Positions 1-9,439 of a DNA stretch of 64,000 nt are shown one piece after another (positions within the stretch are counted from its first letter, which is position 1; the number at the start of each line of letters is the position of its first letter). A program made the translations under genes and the position numbers. The notes under the pieces are model-generated. The model saw nothing but the letters and a program-made list of their open reading frames with translations, had not been told where the DNA came from and ran no database searches. Location: the NCBI RefSeq assembly GCF_000817785.2, contig NZ_JTCM02000014.1, positions 1-64,000 of the forward strand, in the 5' to 3' direction. This DNA is from Hassallia byssoidea VB512170. GTDB taxonomy: Bacteria > Cyanobacteriota > Cyanobacteriia > Cyanobacteriales > Nostocaceae.

Positions 1-14
1 GCGATGCTTTGTCT

Positions 15-38
15 CCCCTCCCCGCAAGCGGGGAGGGG
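15..38. repeat. G/C-rich palindrome
   Basis: Perfect inverted repeat: CCCCTCCCCGC, then AA, then GCGGGGAGGGG. Such short hairpins are common between cyanobacterial genes. Apart from this, bases 1-299 are AT-rich and show no gene. Confidence 0.7.
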
Positions 39-299
39 ATTAAGGGGTGGGGTTCTTTTGACTTTGGGAATCATAACTAATTACCCGGACATGATATTAT
101 ACATAAATGATAACTGAGGCTTATTTTACGCCTAATAATTATCTTCATTACCAGTTAAATGCTTATCAAAATATTTCATTTATTTCTCAATTTTCTTACA
201 AAAATTTATTTGTTTTAGCAAAACTTTACTTAACTCAGCAATATTAACATTTCTCAACTCTAATAAAATTAGAAACTTCGAGAAAGAATGCACTTATTC

Positions 300-704
300 T
301 CAGCTAAACCCTTTGAGAATTTGCTTGAGTGAGGCTTTCTTAACCCGCTTGATGGCTTTGCTTGGATCTAACCACTGCCGCCTTCTTTGATTCGCTTCGG
401 GCCAATCTGACAATACAGTTTCAACTGCTAACAAAAACGTCTTGACTTGGTAAATTTTGCCTTTTTTGCGATATTTGTATCTGCCCAGTTCATTACCATC
501 CACTTGACCAATTACCCCAGCTTCTTCCCACGCTTCTTTTGCGGCTGAAGCAGGGGGACTCATGCCATTGCAAATACCTCCTTTGGGAATTACCCAGTTT
601 TTACAGTCGCTAGCTGTCACCAGCAAAACTTCAATTTTTCCGTTTGTAACTCTGTAGGGAATTACTCCTGATTGTTTAAATACTTTTTTGGCTTTTCGAC
701 TCAT
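300..704 (-). CDS. Nudix hydrolase
   Basis: Small Nudix-fold hydrolase that would cleave a nucleoside diphosphate linked to another group X; the substrate cannot be told. The Nudix box lies around residues 42-64 (PKGGICNGMSPPASAAK followed by EAWEEAGV). The REUXEE part is present as KEAWEE, but the first Glu of the GX5E element is Met. Met-Ser-Pro at this point also occurs in a cyanobacterial/proteobacterial Nudix subgroup, so this need not mean loss of activity. I chose the internal ATG (MSRKAKK) because the 19 residues upstream in the open frame do not look like Nudix sequence. Length from there is 134 residues, normal for the family. Cytoplasmic; stands alone. Confidence 0.85.
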   Translation of the reverse strand: MSRKAKKVFKQSGVIPYRVTNGKIEVLLVTASDCKNWVIPKGGICNGMSPPASAAKEAWEEAGVIGQVDGNELGRYKYRKKGKIYQVKTFLLAVETVLSDWPEANQRRRQWLDPSKAIKRVKKASLKQILKGFS

Positions 705-967
705 AACATTTACATTCGTTGCATTCACTCTTTTTATACAATAAAAATACTTTTGCTGCAAAATTGAGTTAATGTCTTCAGCTAAAAAGTAGTATAGTTA
801 ACTAATTTTATAAAGTAGCTAAATATACTCTCTGAAAAAGCTCACGCTCTCTCTCTAAGAGTGAGCGTAAGAAAGAATGTTAATGTTAATGTTGTCTTTT
901 CTTAAAATAAACATATCGGTATCAGTGTTCTGTACGGTTGCGGACATTACAAGAGTTAATTTCAGTT

Positions 968-1684
968 CTACGCACGCTCAGTGTCAAGTAAGCGCGAAAA
1001 TTCCGTTTTTATCACTCTATAGCTCTCGCCAGAAGTTGCTTCCAAACCCTCCCGATTGAGGATGGTAATTCTGCCACGGCTGTAGCGAATCATTCCGGCT
1101 TGGCTGAGAATGCCAGCAGCCACCGTCACACCAGAGCGACGCACACCGAGCATTTGGGCGATAAATTCCTGAGTGAGTGGAAACTCGTTTGATTGCGTCA
1201 GGTCAGCGACCATCAACAGCCAGCGGGCAAGTCGTTCTTCCACCGTATTCAAGCGGTTACAGACAGCTGTGTGGGTAATCTGGGTGAACAGTGCTTGGGT
1301 GTAGCGCAGCAGCGATTTTTGCAGCGAACCACCAAGGTCAAACTCCGCTTTCAGCCGAACAGCGTTCATCCTCATAGCAGTGCCAGGGACTTGCATAAAT
1401 GCGGTTGTGGTCGTCATGTTGCCCCCCAAAAATACGGGAATACCTACCATCCCGTCATTGCCCACCATACCGACTTCGACTGTCGAGCCGTCTTCGGTAG
1501 TGTAGACTATCGAAGTTATTCCCTGATTGATAAAATAGACGTGTTTGATGGGTTCTTCTGGTTCGTAGAGAACTTGTTTGATTGGAAGTTCAACGAACTC
1601 TAGGTCAGGAACAAGGCGTTGGTAATCTTCATCTGGCAAAGCCGCAAGCAGCTTATTTTTTGGGAAATCGGGATTTTTTGTCAT
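968..1684 (-). CDS. Crp/Fnr-family transcriptional regulator
   Basis: Regulator of 238 residues with an N-terminal cyclic-nucleotide-binding beta-barrel (about residues 15-130, including VEVGMVGNDGMVGIPVFLGG) and a C-terminal winged helix (about 150-215). The recognition helix is in LGVRRSGVTVAAGILSQAG, a form found in a Crp/Fnr branch common in cyanobacteria and rhizobia. The effector pocket lacks an obvious canonical cAMP arginine-serine pair, so the ligand is unknown. The start is supported by AGGAGA about 10 bases upstream. The gene is transcribed alone, and its targets cannot be read from the window. Confidence 0.9.
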   Translation of the reverse strand: MTKNPDFPKNKLLAALPDEDYQRLVPDLEFVELPIKQVLYEPEEPIKHVYFINQGITSIVYTTEDGSTVEVGMVGNDGMVGIPVFLGGNMTTTTAFMQVPGTAMRMNAVRLKAEFDLGGSLQKSLLRYTQALFTQITHTAVCNRLNTVEERLARWLLMVADLTQSNEFPLTQEFIAQMLGVRRSGVTVAAGILSQAGMIRYSRGRITILNREGLEATSGESYRVIKTEFSRLLDTERA

Positions 1685-2237
1685 TAAAATTAAGAGTCTC
1701 CTTTAAGTGCTTTCTGCAATTTTTGATTAATATTGCTTTTGAAAGAATATTTAGATAATGTATTTATTAAACTCTGTTGAAGACACATTCATCTTCAATC
1801 TGGAGATGTATATTTGCGGTTAATTATTGTCAAGCGATCGCCCAATATTTTTGATGCATTAATGTAAAAATTACTTGTATTTTGGCAAACATCTAAAGTT
1901 AAAAAAAGCCATATTTTTTTAATAAAAATAATTTTTTATGCTATTAATTAATAAGTTTTGTCACCATATCGGTACAATTATGGTGTGAAATATGACATTT
2001 AAATTAGCCTTTGCCCCTAAATCCGCAAGGAAAAACCTAACTTATCCACGAAAAGCGAGAAGCAGTAATGAGCGCAACACTCACGGGTGTGGGTTTTGGT
2101 TGCGGCTGGGTCAGCAAAAGCAGCGAAATGTTAAGGAGCGATCGCTTTTTTTAGACGAAAACAGGTGACATTATTTCCACGTATGTGTAAAGTAGTTGAG
2201 AGTCGTATACCATCAGTAAGATTTTCCGCAACCCTCT
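1685..2237. other. AT-rich intergenic region
   Basis: About 550 bases upstream of the Crp-type gene and upstream of the small secreted protein. It contains two HIP1-like GCGATCGC sites. Near 2139-2153 AGCGATCGCT is followed by a run of T, which could act as a terminator. No convincing gene is seen. Confidence 0.5.
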
Positions 2238-2477
2238 ATGGATAGAAAAACCAAACGCCTTTTACTGCTAATTGTTTCCTGTAGTGTCACCGGTGTAGTT
2301 TTAGGAGGTACGTCAAGTTGGGCAGAAAGCACCATTTGCCTGCGAGCCGATACCGTGACGAGTGATTGCTTGACCCAAAACCCCATTAACAAAACTATAG
2401 AAGGAATGAGTACTGGCTTGCTAGCTGGGGCTGGGGCAGCTTTTGGTGCCGCATGGCAGTTGAGACGTGAGGATTAA
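2238..2477 (+). CDS. Small secreted or lipid-facing hypothetical protein
   Basis: 79 residues. A basic start (MDRKTKRLLLLIVS) and a hydrophobic stretch end near SSWA|ES, so residues 1-30 look like a Sec signal peptide. The mature part has two cysteines (CLRADTVTSDC) that could form a disulphide. It ends in a Gly/Ala-rich segment (LLAGAGAAFGAA) that may be membrane-associated. No family recognised. The last four bases overlap the end of the convergent gene on the other strand. Confidence 0.6.
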   Translation: MDRKTKRLLLLIVSCSVTGVVLGGTSSWAESTICLRADTVTSDCLTQNPINKTIEGMSTGLLAGAGAAFGAAWQLRRED

Positions 2478-3193
2478 AAGCGGTAGTTGCGATTTTGTAC
2501 CCACATACTAACGGGTACGGCATTACCCTCTGCATCTACTTTAACTTCCACTAAAATCGGTTGTTGCCGTCTTTGTTGGGTTTGCTGTGCCTGAAACAGA
2601 TTATTATTAATTTGCTGCCTTTGGTCTTCTGGGATGGAATATGATTCCATACCATAGTTAATAGCTCCATCCTCATAAACACCTTTTAAAGCAACCTGAT
2701 TTGCCGCTAAAGTTCTAGGGGGATTAACACTAACCCGCACCGGCTTCCAAGCTGTAGGATTGCGAGAATCTGGAAATTCTTGCTCTTGCAAAGTTACATA
2801 AAAGTTGGTTCCCTCAGCTAAAGAAACGTATTGTCTGTTTCTATTAGAACGGCGTCTAACTAATTCTTGCCATCCTGGTAATCTTCTCAAAGTGTTGTAA
2901 CGAGCGATGTTGTAATCAAGATTCACCGAATTTCCCTGTAGCGCATCATCAGGGTTTACTGGTACAGTTTGCAAGATTACTGTTTTACCAGTGACATGAG
3001 TAAACATCGCTTGAAATGGTATCGCCATAATCAATGCTGTTTGAATCAACAGCGGAACTATCAGCCGCCAAAAAGGTAAAGGCTTTGTTGATTTTTGTTC
3101 ATTAGCCTTAATATAATCGTCAAAAGTCACCTTTTTGGAGAATTCCATTTCCGGTGTCAAAGATTTGTTAGATTCGCGATCGTTGCTTTTCAT
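2474..3193 (-). CDS. GDYXXLXY-domain membrane-anchored protein
   Basis: 239 residues. One N-terminal membrane segment (about residues 43-65, FWRLIVPLLIQTALIMAIPF) follows a charged cytoplasmic tail. The extracytoplasmic part contains the family signature in degenerate form (GNSVNLDYNI for GDYXXLXY) and a Gln-rich C-terminal region. Proteins of this family are often encoded next to DUF2157 membrane proteins, as here, where the DUF2157 gene lies just upstream on the same strand. Function unknown; probably a cell-envelope pair. Confidence 0.8.
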   Translation of the reverse strand: MKSNDRESNKSLTPEMEFSKKVTFDDYIKANEQKSTKPLPFWRLIVPLLIQTALIMAIPFQAMFTHVTGKTVILQTVPVNPDDALQGNSVNLDYNIARYNTLRRLPGWQELVRRRSNRNRQYVSLAEGTNFYVTLQEQEFPDSRNPTAWKPVRVSVNPPRTLAANQVALKGVYEDGAINYGMESYSIPEDQRQQINNNLFQAQQTQQRRQQPILVEVKVDAEGNAVPVSMWVQNRNYRF

Positions 3194-3200
3194 TTTTGTT

Positions 3201-3410
3201 GTGGGAATTGGGAATTGGGAATTGGTAATAGGTAATAGGTAATAGGTAATTGGGAATTGGTAATAGGTAATTGGGAATTGGGAATTGGGAATTGGGAATT
3301 GGGAATTGGGAATTGGGAATTGGGAATAGTGATGTGCGTTTTACCCATTACCCATTACCCATTACCCATTCCCCATTACCCATTCCCCATTACCCATTAC
3401 CCATTCCCTA
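3201..3410. repeat. Short tandem repeats (GGGAATT / CCCATTA type)
   Basis: About 125 bases of GGGAATT/GGTAATA units, then about 70 bases of ATTACCC/ATTCCCC units that are partly the reverse complement of the first block. The transcript could fold back on itself. This is the STRR style of repeat typical of filamentous cyanobacteria. It separates the two membrane-protein genes. Open frames inside it are low-complexity artefacts. Confidence 0.9.
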
Positions 3411-3411
3411 T

Positions 3412-4821
3412 TTATTTGACTGTTATTCGTCGTTCAAACCAAAGTCCGGCGCTAATGATACCGATGCCGCACATAGCAAAGACAAATGACCGGAAAATTA
3501 AGTCTGTGTCATATTCCCACATGCGGCTAATAATTTGCAGTGTTAATAACAGCATTCCGCCCCAAAATGTGCGTCTATCACCGTATTCTATGCCGTGTCG
3601 CATAAGTCCAAAAGCAAATATTCCCAGAAGAATATTGAAGATAAAAACTGCTAAAGCGGGAATGCGAGTAACAGCTTGATGCCAAAAAGGTACTAAAGCG
3701 ACGATGACAAGAAAGCTGGTAATGAAGACATTGGTGATATCCATTCCTCGGCGGGTTAGGCTGTTGCGATAACGCAGCATAAACAACCATTGCAAGACTA
3801 CTAAACCGCTGAGAATTCCTAAATCAATTAGGGGAAATGACCTAATCGGTGAGTTGGTTGTTAGGGGATAAAATCCGGAAGATGGATATTGCCAAACCCA
3901 ATAAAAGGAAAGGACGTAAAATAGAGTTCCGAAAAACCATAGCGCGAGGCTTTGGGCGAGGGGTTGAAATAACCTAAAATTTATTGTGGGGAATAGTAGG
4001 TCATCGTAACTCCAAAATAATGCGGCTGGAAGTGCAAAAGCAAAAGATGCAACCCAAGGCGCTGTATTATTATAAGCTAAACGTTGCAGGGGATTGAGGT
4101 TGAATTGCAAGGAAATGGTAAAGGCGATCGCTGCGAGTGCAAATATCCAACGCGATCGACATAAATAAGCTAAGGGTACAAACAGCAACCAAATAACTAA
4201 TGGCATATGTTGCACCAATAATCGCGACCAACTAAAGTCAGTTGCAGAGTAAGATAATTCTCCTAATCCCGTCCAATATCCTATTTGTAAAAGGATAATT
4301 GATAAGACTCCTAAGGAAGTCAAGCTAAGTCCATATGCCATGATTAAAACACCCAACCCCCAGCAAAGAAATAGTTGGGAAGTTGAACCGCTGATATTAA
4401 ACATTTGCGCCATCAACGCAATATTTGCCCCTAATATCAAAGCCGCTAAAATTAGCAAACCTTCTCCTAATAGTTGTTTGCTGCGTGGCTGTTTTTTTCC
4501 TTCGGCATTAAGTGTAGGTTCTCTAAAAGAGTAAAAACCTGTGATAGTAGTTGCGAAAAACAAACTTAGCAAAATGACAAATTTGACATCTCGTGACCAT
4601 GCTTGCCAGTTTGCGGCTACAAAGGTAATTATGCCTAAGCTTAACAAAATGCTGCCGATCGCAATCACGATGAAAACGAAGCGATCGCGTGCAGCTATTT
4701 CCAGGTTATCAAATTGATAACGTTTTCCTAGGTCTTGGTAACATGAAGAACTAATAATTCCTTCATCCCGCCATTTTTGTGCTTCTTGGCGTAATTTTCG
4801 GCGAAAATTGTCTAATACCAT
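3412..4821 (-). CDS. DUF2157 polytopic membrane protein
   Basis: About 469 residues. A soluble N-terminal region ([20 protein letters not shown], then a helix-rich DUF2157 segment to about residue 45) is followed by roughly 11-12 hydrophobic helices. The family has no known function. I chose the ATG at 4821 over the open-frame start a few codons upstream because GGAG lies about six bases before it. It is paired with the GDYXXLXY gene downstream on the same strand, so the two probably form one envelope module. Confidence 0.85.
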   Translation of the reverse strand: MVLDNFRRKLRQEAQKWRDEGIISSSCYQDLGKRYQFDNLEIAARDRFVFIVIAIGSILLSLGIITFVAANWQAWSRDVKFVILLSLFFATTITGFYSFREPTLNAEGKKQPRSKQLLGEGLLILAALILGANIALMAQMFNISGSTSQLFLCWGLGVLIMAYGLSLTSLGVLSIILLQIGYWTGLGELSYSATDFSWSRLLVQHMPLVIWLLFVPLAYLCRSRWIFALAAIAFTISLQFNLNPLQRLAYNNTAPWVASFAFALPAALFWSYDDLLFPTINFRLFQPLAQSLALWFFGTLFYVLSFYWVWQYPSSGFYPLTTNSPIRSFPLIDLGILSGLVVLQWLFMLRYRNSLTRRGMDITNVFITSFLVIVALVPFWHQAVTRIPALAVFIFNILLGIFAFGLMRHGIEYGDRRTFWGGMLLLTLQIISRMWEYDTDLIFRSFVFAMCGIGIISAGLWFERRITVK

Positions 4822-5049
4822 GACAATCTCCAATGCCGTTTAGTCATAGCAATGCTCCATTTTATGTTGTGATTTGACAGGGTGAGCAGAGATGGATGTA
4901 ACGCAGAAGACAATCCCCACCTACCACCGTTCACGAATCACTATGCGGATTGCTATCAGGCGGTCAGAATATTATTAGTATGATGCCAACAGTTTTATTA
5001 AATTGTTCTTATGTGACAGTTTGACTGATGGTAATGTAAATTTAAACTC

Positions 5050-5098
5050 GTAGTGAGCACTTTAGTGCTCATAATAAGCGATAAATCGCTTACTACTA
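5050..5098. repeat. Two adjacent small hairpins
   Basis: GAGCAC/GTGCTC (5055-5070) and AAGCGAT/ATCGCTT (5076-5091) lie side by side in the 330-base gap between the DUF2157 and PPC genes. They are followed by an ACGCAGAG-type stretch. Related hairpins recur in other gaps of this window. Confidence 0.7.
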
Positions 5099-5151
5099 CT
5101 AAGAATACGAACCGCAGAGGCACAGAGTACGCAGAGAAAGAAAGGAAGAGG

Positions 5152-5553
5152 TTAGGAGTTATTGGGGATGATTTCTAGTTCTTTATAGCCTGTTTCTTCA
5201 TCGATAGTTCTATTGAAGATAAATTCTTCGGTGATACCAATTATTATTTCGGCGGTTGTGTAAATAATGCATTCATTGTCAAGATGTCCGCCGATAGTTT
5301 TACCTTGTTTATCGGAAATAGCAATATGCAAATGTACGCCGGAAGTTGCTATTGTACCGTTGAGGGAAAGAATTTCAAATTTCTCTATTAATAATATGCT
5401 ATCTGATTGATTTGCAAAGCGGATTTTTGCTTGTTTGAGGCTACCAATTGCACTTAGTATAAAACCTGCTTTGATATTTTCTTGATTGACGAAGTTTTTT
5501 AAACTTTGTCTTAAATCTTGGTCGGGTTTGAGTCTGAGAGGAAATACTTTCAT
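5152..5553 (-). CDS. PPC/DUF296 domain protein
   Basis: 133 residues, the whole being one PPC (plants and prokaryotes conserved, DUF296) domain. It starts MKVFPLRLKPDQDLRQSLKNF, and the conserved core includes FILSAIGSLKQAKIRFA and the GVHLHIAISDKQGKTIGGHL segment. In this family His residues of the HLHIA/GGHL region bind metal in some members, and trimers form. In plants the domain occurs in AT-hook DNA-binding proteins, but the bacterial role is not established. Transcribed alone and divergently from the dynamin-like gene. Confidence 0.88.
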   Translation of the reverse strand: MKVFPLRLKPDQDLRQSLKNFVNQENIKAGFILSAIGSLKQAKIRFANQSDSILLIEKFEILSLNGTIATSGVHLHIAISDKQGKTIGGHLDNECIIYTTAEIIIGITEEFIFNRTIDEETGYKELEIIPNNS

Positions 5554-5655
5554 TTTTGGTGGGGTTAGGAATGAGAAACTAACCTAGTAATTTTACTGAA
5601 CCATTAAGTAGAGAAATATTCTTAAACTATATTAATATATTTTTAGGTGTCGAAT

Positions 5656-8142
5656 ATGTCATATCTACCGCTTCAGTGTAAAAATCTGAAAGAACAAGTT
5701 GAGTTTATATTACAACTTTTACAGCAAGAAGCAAGTTTGCGATCGCATGATATTACATCAGTGCAAACATCTTTGGGTAAAGCGATTTCTCCGAAGTTTG
5801 AAATTGTGTTTGCGGGTGCGTTTAGTGCGGGTAAGTCGATGTTAATTAATGCGCTGTTGGAGCGGGAATTGTTGTATAGTGCAGAGGGACATGCTACTGG
5901 CACGGAATGCAAAATTGAGTATGCGGAAGTTAATAAGGAACGAGTTGTTTTAACGTTTTTAAGTGAAGTTGAAATTCGAGAACAAGCAACTTCTTTGTGT
6001 CAACTGTTGAAATTTAAGGAAGGAATCAATATCAATCAAGTTGAAGTAATTGATTTGTTGCATCAAGGATGTGAAGCAATTATTCAGCAAGAAGGTGGTG
6101 AGAATAAATCGGAACGTGCGAAACAAGCAAAGGCGTTAATTTTATTGCTTGATGGATATGTGGCAAATAGAGAACGCATTCACACAGTTAATAATGCCAC
6201 ATATTCGATGGAGCAATTCAACTTTTCTAATTTGAAGGAAGCTGCGGGATATGCGCGTCGAGGTAGCAACAGTGCAGTTTTGAAACGCATTGAATATTAC
6301 TGTCATCATCCTTTGTTGCAGGATGGTAATGTGATTATCGACACACCGGGAATTGATGCGCCAGTTGAGAAGGATGCACAGTTAACTTACGCGAAAATTC
6401 AACATCCTGATACATCTGCGGTGGTATGTGTGCTAAAACCTGCTTCAGCGGGTGATATGACGAAGGAAGAAACGGAACTTTTGGAAACGATGCGGGGGAA
6501 TGGGGGAATTCGCGATCGCGTATTTTATATTTTCAACCGCATTGATGAAACTTGGTACAACAATCAGCTAAGACAAAGATTGGATGATTTGATTAATGGG
6601 CAATTTCGAGATACAACTAGAGTTTATAAAACGAGTGCTTTATTAGGATTTTACGGCAGTCAAATTAAACAGACAAGCGTACAAGATAGATTTGGTTTAG
6701 ATTCGATTTTGGCTAGTAGCAGTGGGGTTTCCCCACTATCACAGAATGATAGCGAAGAAACACCGCAATTTGTTAATGAGTTCAATCGCTATTGTGCAAA
6801 CTCTGGTAAGTTATCACCTAGTCAATTTCGGATTTCGGTTAACAGCTTTGAAACTCCGAATGAGAATTACGTGCGGATTTTGAATGAACAGGGAACGCCA
6901 TTAATTAATCAGCTAATTCAAGATAGCGGTATTGAAGGATTTAGAACAGCCATTACTCGCTATCTGACTGAAGAAAAGCGTCCGTTACTATTCCAAAATT
7001 TAGCTGACGATTTGGAAGATGTTTGTATCAAACTCAAAAAACATTACCAATCTATACGGCGAGAGTTAGATAGTCAACCGCGAGAAATTGAGGCGATGAA
7101 AGCGCAGGAATTACAACGCCTCAATCAGCAATTACAGCAAGTTGGCAATGATTTTCGTCAACATATTACAGAAGAAGTAAACAACGTTATTAATAACGCT
7201 TGTGATGCTTTTGAAGCTGATTTTCGTCAATTACAATTACGCATGACTCACCGTTTAGATGAGTTACTACATACCTTTTCTGTGAGTAATGCTTACCGAC
7301 GCGCAACTTTGACTCATCCTCGCAATGCGACTGCACCGTTAATTGCTATTTTAGTAGAGGCTTTTTATTATTTGGCGAATCAGTTGGAAGATATTTTAGT
7401 AGAGTCTTCACGGGAGGTAATTGCTAATCTTTTCCAAGGGTTGATGGAAAGAATTCGGAAATCTGAATATTATCGTCAATTGTATCGCTTATTAGGTAAT
7501 GATGGCGGAATTGAGGTTGAGTTAAAAACGTTAGAAAAAGCTGTATCTGAAGCTATTGTAAATGCAGCGCGGGTTGAATGCGATCGCTTTGTCAGAGAAA
7601 GTCCCAGATTTTACGATGAAGGCACTTTTTCTATATATCAGTTTCGGCAAACATTGCTGCAAACTTCTCAAGGTTACGACTGCGAAAGCATGGTTGAAGC
7701 GGAACCTGCAATTAGACAATTATTGAAGTTAGATTTTGAACCTAAAGTTTCCGAAACCATCCGCAAAAACTTTCGCCAGACTGTTAACCAAACTATCAAA
7801 AGTCAGTTGTTACCAATGGCAGATAAGCAAGCGGATGAGATTTTGCAACAATACTCTCATGCGCGTGCTTATTTAGAAGAAACGCTTGCACAAGAAGCTG
7901 AAAATAAAATCTTGAATAATCGGCGGTTACTACTTGCTGTTGAACAAAAGATTGAGCAGTATAATTCAGCAGTTTCGGCAATTAATAGTTGTTTGCAAGC
8001 GATGCAGTTATACGACTGTTTGTTACCTATTTTTGATGATTCGCTGAAAATTTATGAGGTTTCGGATGCTAGTAAAAGTAGTATTTTGAGTAATGGTTTT
8101 CTGATATCGGATGGTTTAGGGGATGTTGTAGAGGAGGGTTAG
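5656..8142 (+). CDS. Dynamin-like large GTPase
   Basis: Bacterial dynamin-family protein of about 828 residues. It has a G1 P-loop GAFSAGKS (about residues 54-61), a G2 Thr in GHATGTEC, a G3 motif DTPG and a G4 motif NRID (about 294-297). A long helical region follows, with coiled-coil stretches around 455-520 and again near the C-terminus. Family members remodel membranes in a GTP-dependent way. Two short hydrophobic stretches around residues 560-580 might be a membrane-inserting paddle. Start: the ATG at 5656 has AGG about eight bases upstream; a GTG three codons earlier is possible. The gene stands alone. Confidence 0.9.
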   Translation: MSYLPLQCKNLKEQVEFILQLLQQEASLRSHDITSVQTSLGKAISPKFEIVFAGAFSAGKSMLINALLERELLYSAEGHATGTECKIEYAEVNKERVVLTFLSEVEIREQATSLCQLLKFKEGININQVEVIDLLHQGCEAIIQQEGGENKSERAKQAKALILLLDGYVANRERIHTVNNATYSMEQFNFSNLKEAAGYARRGSNSAVLKRIEYYCHHPLLQDGNVIIDTPGIDAPVEKDAQLTYAKIQHPDTSAVVCVLKPASAGDMTKEETELLETMRGNGGIRDRVFYIFNRIDETWYNNQLRQRLDDLINGQFRDTTRVYKTSALLGFYGSQIKQTSVQDRFGLDSILASSSGVSPLSQNDSEETPQFVNEFNRYCANSGKLSPSQFRISVNSFETPNENYVRILNEQGTPLINQLIQDSGIEGFRTAITRYLTEEKRPLLFQNLADDLEDVCIKLKKHYQSIRRELDSQPREIEAMKAQELQRLNQQLQQVGNDFRQHITEEVNNVINNACDAFEADFRQLQLRMTHRLDELLHTFSVSNAYRRATLTHPRNATAPLIAILVEAFYYLANQLEDILVESSREVIANLFQGLMERIRKSEYYRQLYRLLGNDGGIEVELKTLEKAVSEAIVNAARVECDRFVRESPRFYDEGTFSIYQFRQTLLQTSQGYDCESMVEAEPAIRQLLKLDFEPKVSETIRKNFRQTVNQTIKSQLLPMADKQADEILQQYSHARAYLEETLAQEAENKILNNRRLLLAVEQKIEQYNSAVSAINSCLQAMQLYDCLLPIFDDSLKIYEVSDASKSSILSNGFLISDGLGDVVEEG

Positions 8143-8471
8143 AATCTAAGCGTGAAAATGAGCGCGTTTTTAAACGCAGAGGAACACAAAGTAAGCGCAG
8201 AGGATCGCAGAGGTTTTCTGATTTTAATTCGTTAGGAATTTGTGCTTAGGTAAATGCAGGTAATTACAGCGCTTTTGAGGTACGTGAGGTACACCAATTT
8301 CAGGGATGGTTTTTAAACTTTGAATTTGAATCGGTTGCTGTACCTCATAAACATCGAATCTGCTGTATCTGTGTTTACCTGCGGTTAAAGATTTTTCTCA
8401 CGCAAAGACGCAGAGACGCAGAGAGAAGAGGACAGAAGAATAGTACTAAAGTTTTGATACTGGAGAGTTAT
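8143..8471. repeat. Intergenic region with GCAGAG repeats
   Basis: Contains degenerate ACGCAGAGG / AGCGCAGAGG units near 8178-8213 and again near 8400-8425, a repeat seen throughout filamentous cyanobacterial genomes. No gene is seen. Confidence 0.6.
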
Positions 8472-8846
8472 ATGGAAAAGAAATTCATAAATCTAGACAC
8501 TGATTTTGAACATAAAGATAGTGTTATTGTATTTTCCACGAAATCTATGTTTAAAATGTGTGAATTGATGGAAGGAATGAAACAAGCATTTAAGCATCAA
8601 GGATTGGATGAGTTAGGTAAAATATTAAGTAATCGAGGAGGTATACCAACTTGGAGAGAGATGAAAGATTCTTGGTTTAAAGATGGTGTACCATGTGAAA
8701 TATTGAAAGTTAATGGTAATGGATGGCAAAAAGGTAAATTTAGAATCAAAATAACTTTACAGTTTTGCCCCGACAAAGCCGAAATTACTCAACCAGAATC
8801 ACCGCTTGACGACATTCGCCGCATGACAAATGAAGTCCAATCATGA
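8472..8846 (+). CDS. KGK-domain protein 1
   Basis: About 124 residues. The C-terminal half carries the signature that names the KGK family (GNGWQKGKFRIKITLQFCPD) followed by ESPLDDIRRM. The family is largely cyanobacterial and has no known function. Start: ATG at 8472, because GGAG lies six bases upstream; the open frame begins at a TTG six codons earlier. A close paralogue follows downstream (9080-9439). The stop codon lies inside the first copy of a 69-bp tandem duplication. Confidence 0.85.
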   Translation: MEKKFINLDTDFEHKDSVIVFSTKSMFKMCELMEGMKQAFKHQGLDELGKILSNRGGIPTWREMKDSWFKDGVPCEILKVNGNGWQKGKFRIKITLQFCPDKAEITQPESPLDDIRRMTNEVQS

Positions 8847-8966
8847 GTAAATTGTAGTTTTTTCAAGTCCGCCTACGCGGACTTTGTTTGTATAGCCAAT
8901 GAAGTCCAATCATGAGTAAATTGTAGTTTTTTCAAGTCCGCGTAGGCGGACTTTGTTTGTATAGCC
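8829..8966. repeat. 69-bp tandem duplication with a flipped hairpin
   Basis: Two direct copies (8829-8897 and 8898-8966), each starting with AATGAAGTCC and ending TATAGCC. They are identical except that the 20-base hairpin inside copy 2 (8934-8953) is the exact reverse complement of that in copy 1 (8865-8884): the loop CTAC becomes GTAG. Copy 1 overlaps the last codons and stop of KGK protein 1. Confidence 0.95.
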
Positions 8967-9079
8967 GCATAATTCTATTTTGAGGGCGCATTATTTGCAT
9001 AAGTAGTGACGATTTATATTTGATGCGAATATAATTGTTTAGTATAGTTTTTTAAATAATTTTCAGGATAAAAGTTCAA

Positions 9080-9439
9080 ATGCACGACAACTCTTTTTTA
9101 CCAAATTACGGCGATGACGATGTTTGTTATTCTTCTGATAATGCAATGTTTAAAGTCGGTAAACTTAGAGAAAAGATAAAAGAGGCATTTAGAGGTTCGG
9201 TACAAACAGCATTAAATGATGTATTAAAATCTGCTAAATTAGAATTTTATACCCACGGAAAAGACTGGTTGGGCGACGGTATCGATTGTGAAATACTGAA
9301 GATAGGAGCTAAAGGTTGGCAAAAAGGAAAAATTAAAATTAGAGTTAGCGTAGAATTTTGTCCTGATGAACCCGAAATCACTGAACCTGAGTCACCACTT
9401 GATGACATCCGCCGCAAGATAAACGAAGTCAGCATATGA
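9080..9439 (+). CDS. KGK-domain protein 2
   Basis: 119 residues, paralogous to the upstream KGK protein. It has the same layout, with AKGWQKGKIKIRVSVEFCPD and ESPLDDIRRKINEV near the C-terminus and an N-terminal half that is weakly conserved. Its stop overlaps the start of the HNH gene (ATGA), which suggests translational coupling. Function unknown. Confidence 0.85.
   Translation: MHDNSFLPNYGDDDVCYSSDNAMFKVGKLREKIKEAFRGSVQTALNDVLKSAKLEFYTHGKDWLGDGIDCEILKIGAKGWQKGKIKIRVSVEFCPDEPEITEPESPLDDIRRKINEVSI

Noticed and set aside
1193-1603. 136-codon open frame opposite the Crp-family gene
   Set aside because: Entirely antisense to a well-supported gene, with no recognisable protein.
2067-2153. 28-codon open frame starting MSATLTGVG
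   Set aside because: Too short, no convincing ribosome site, and it runs into a HIP1 palindrome and T-run.
3201-3410. Possible CRISPR array
   Set aside because: Units are about 7 bases without unique spacers. No CRISPR array was found anywhere in the window.
3257-3679. Open frames through the GGGAATT repeats
   Set aside because: Low-complexity translation of tandem repeats, partly opposite the DUF2157 gene.
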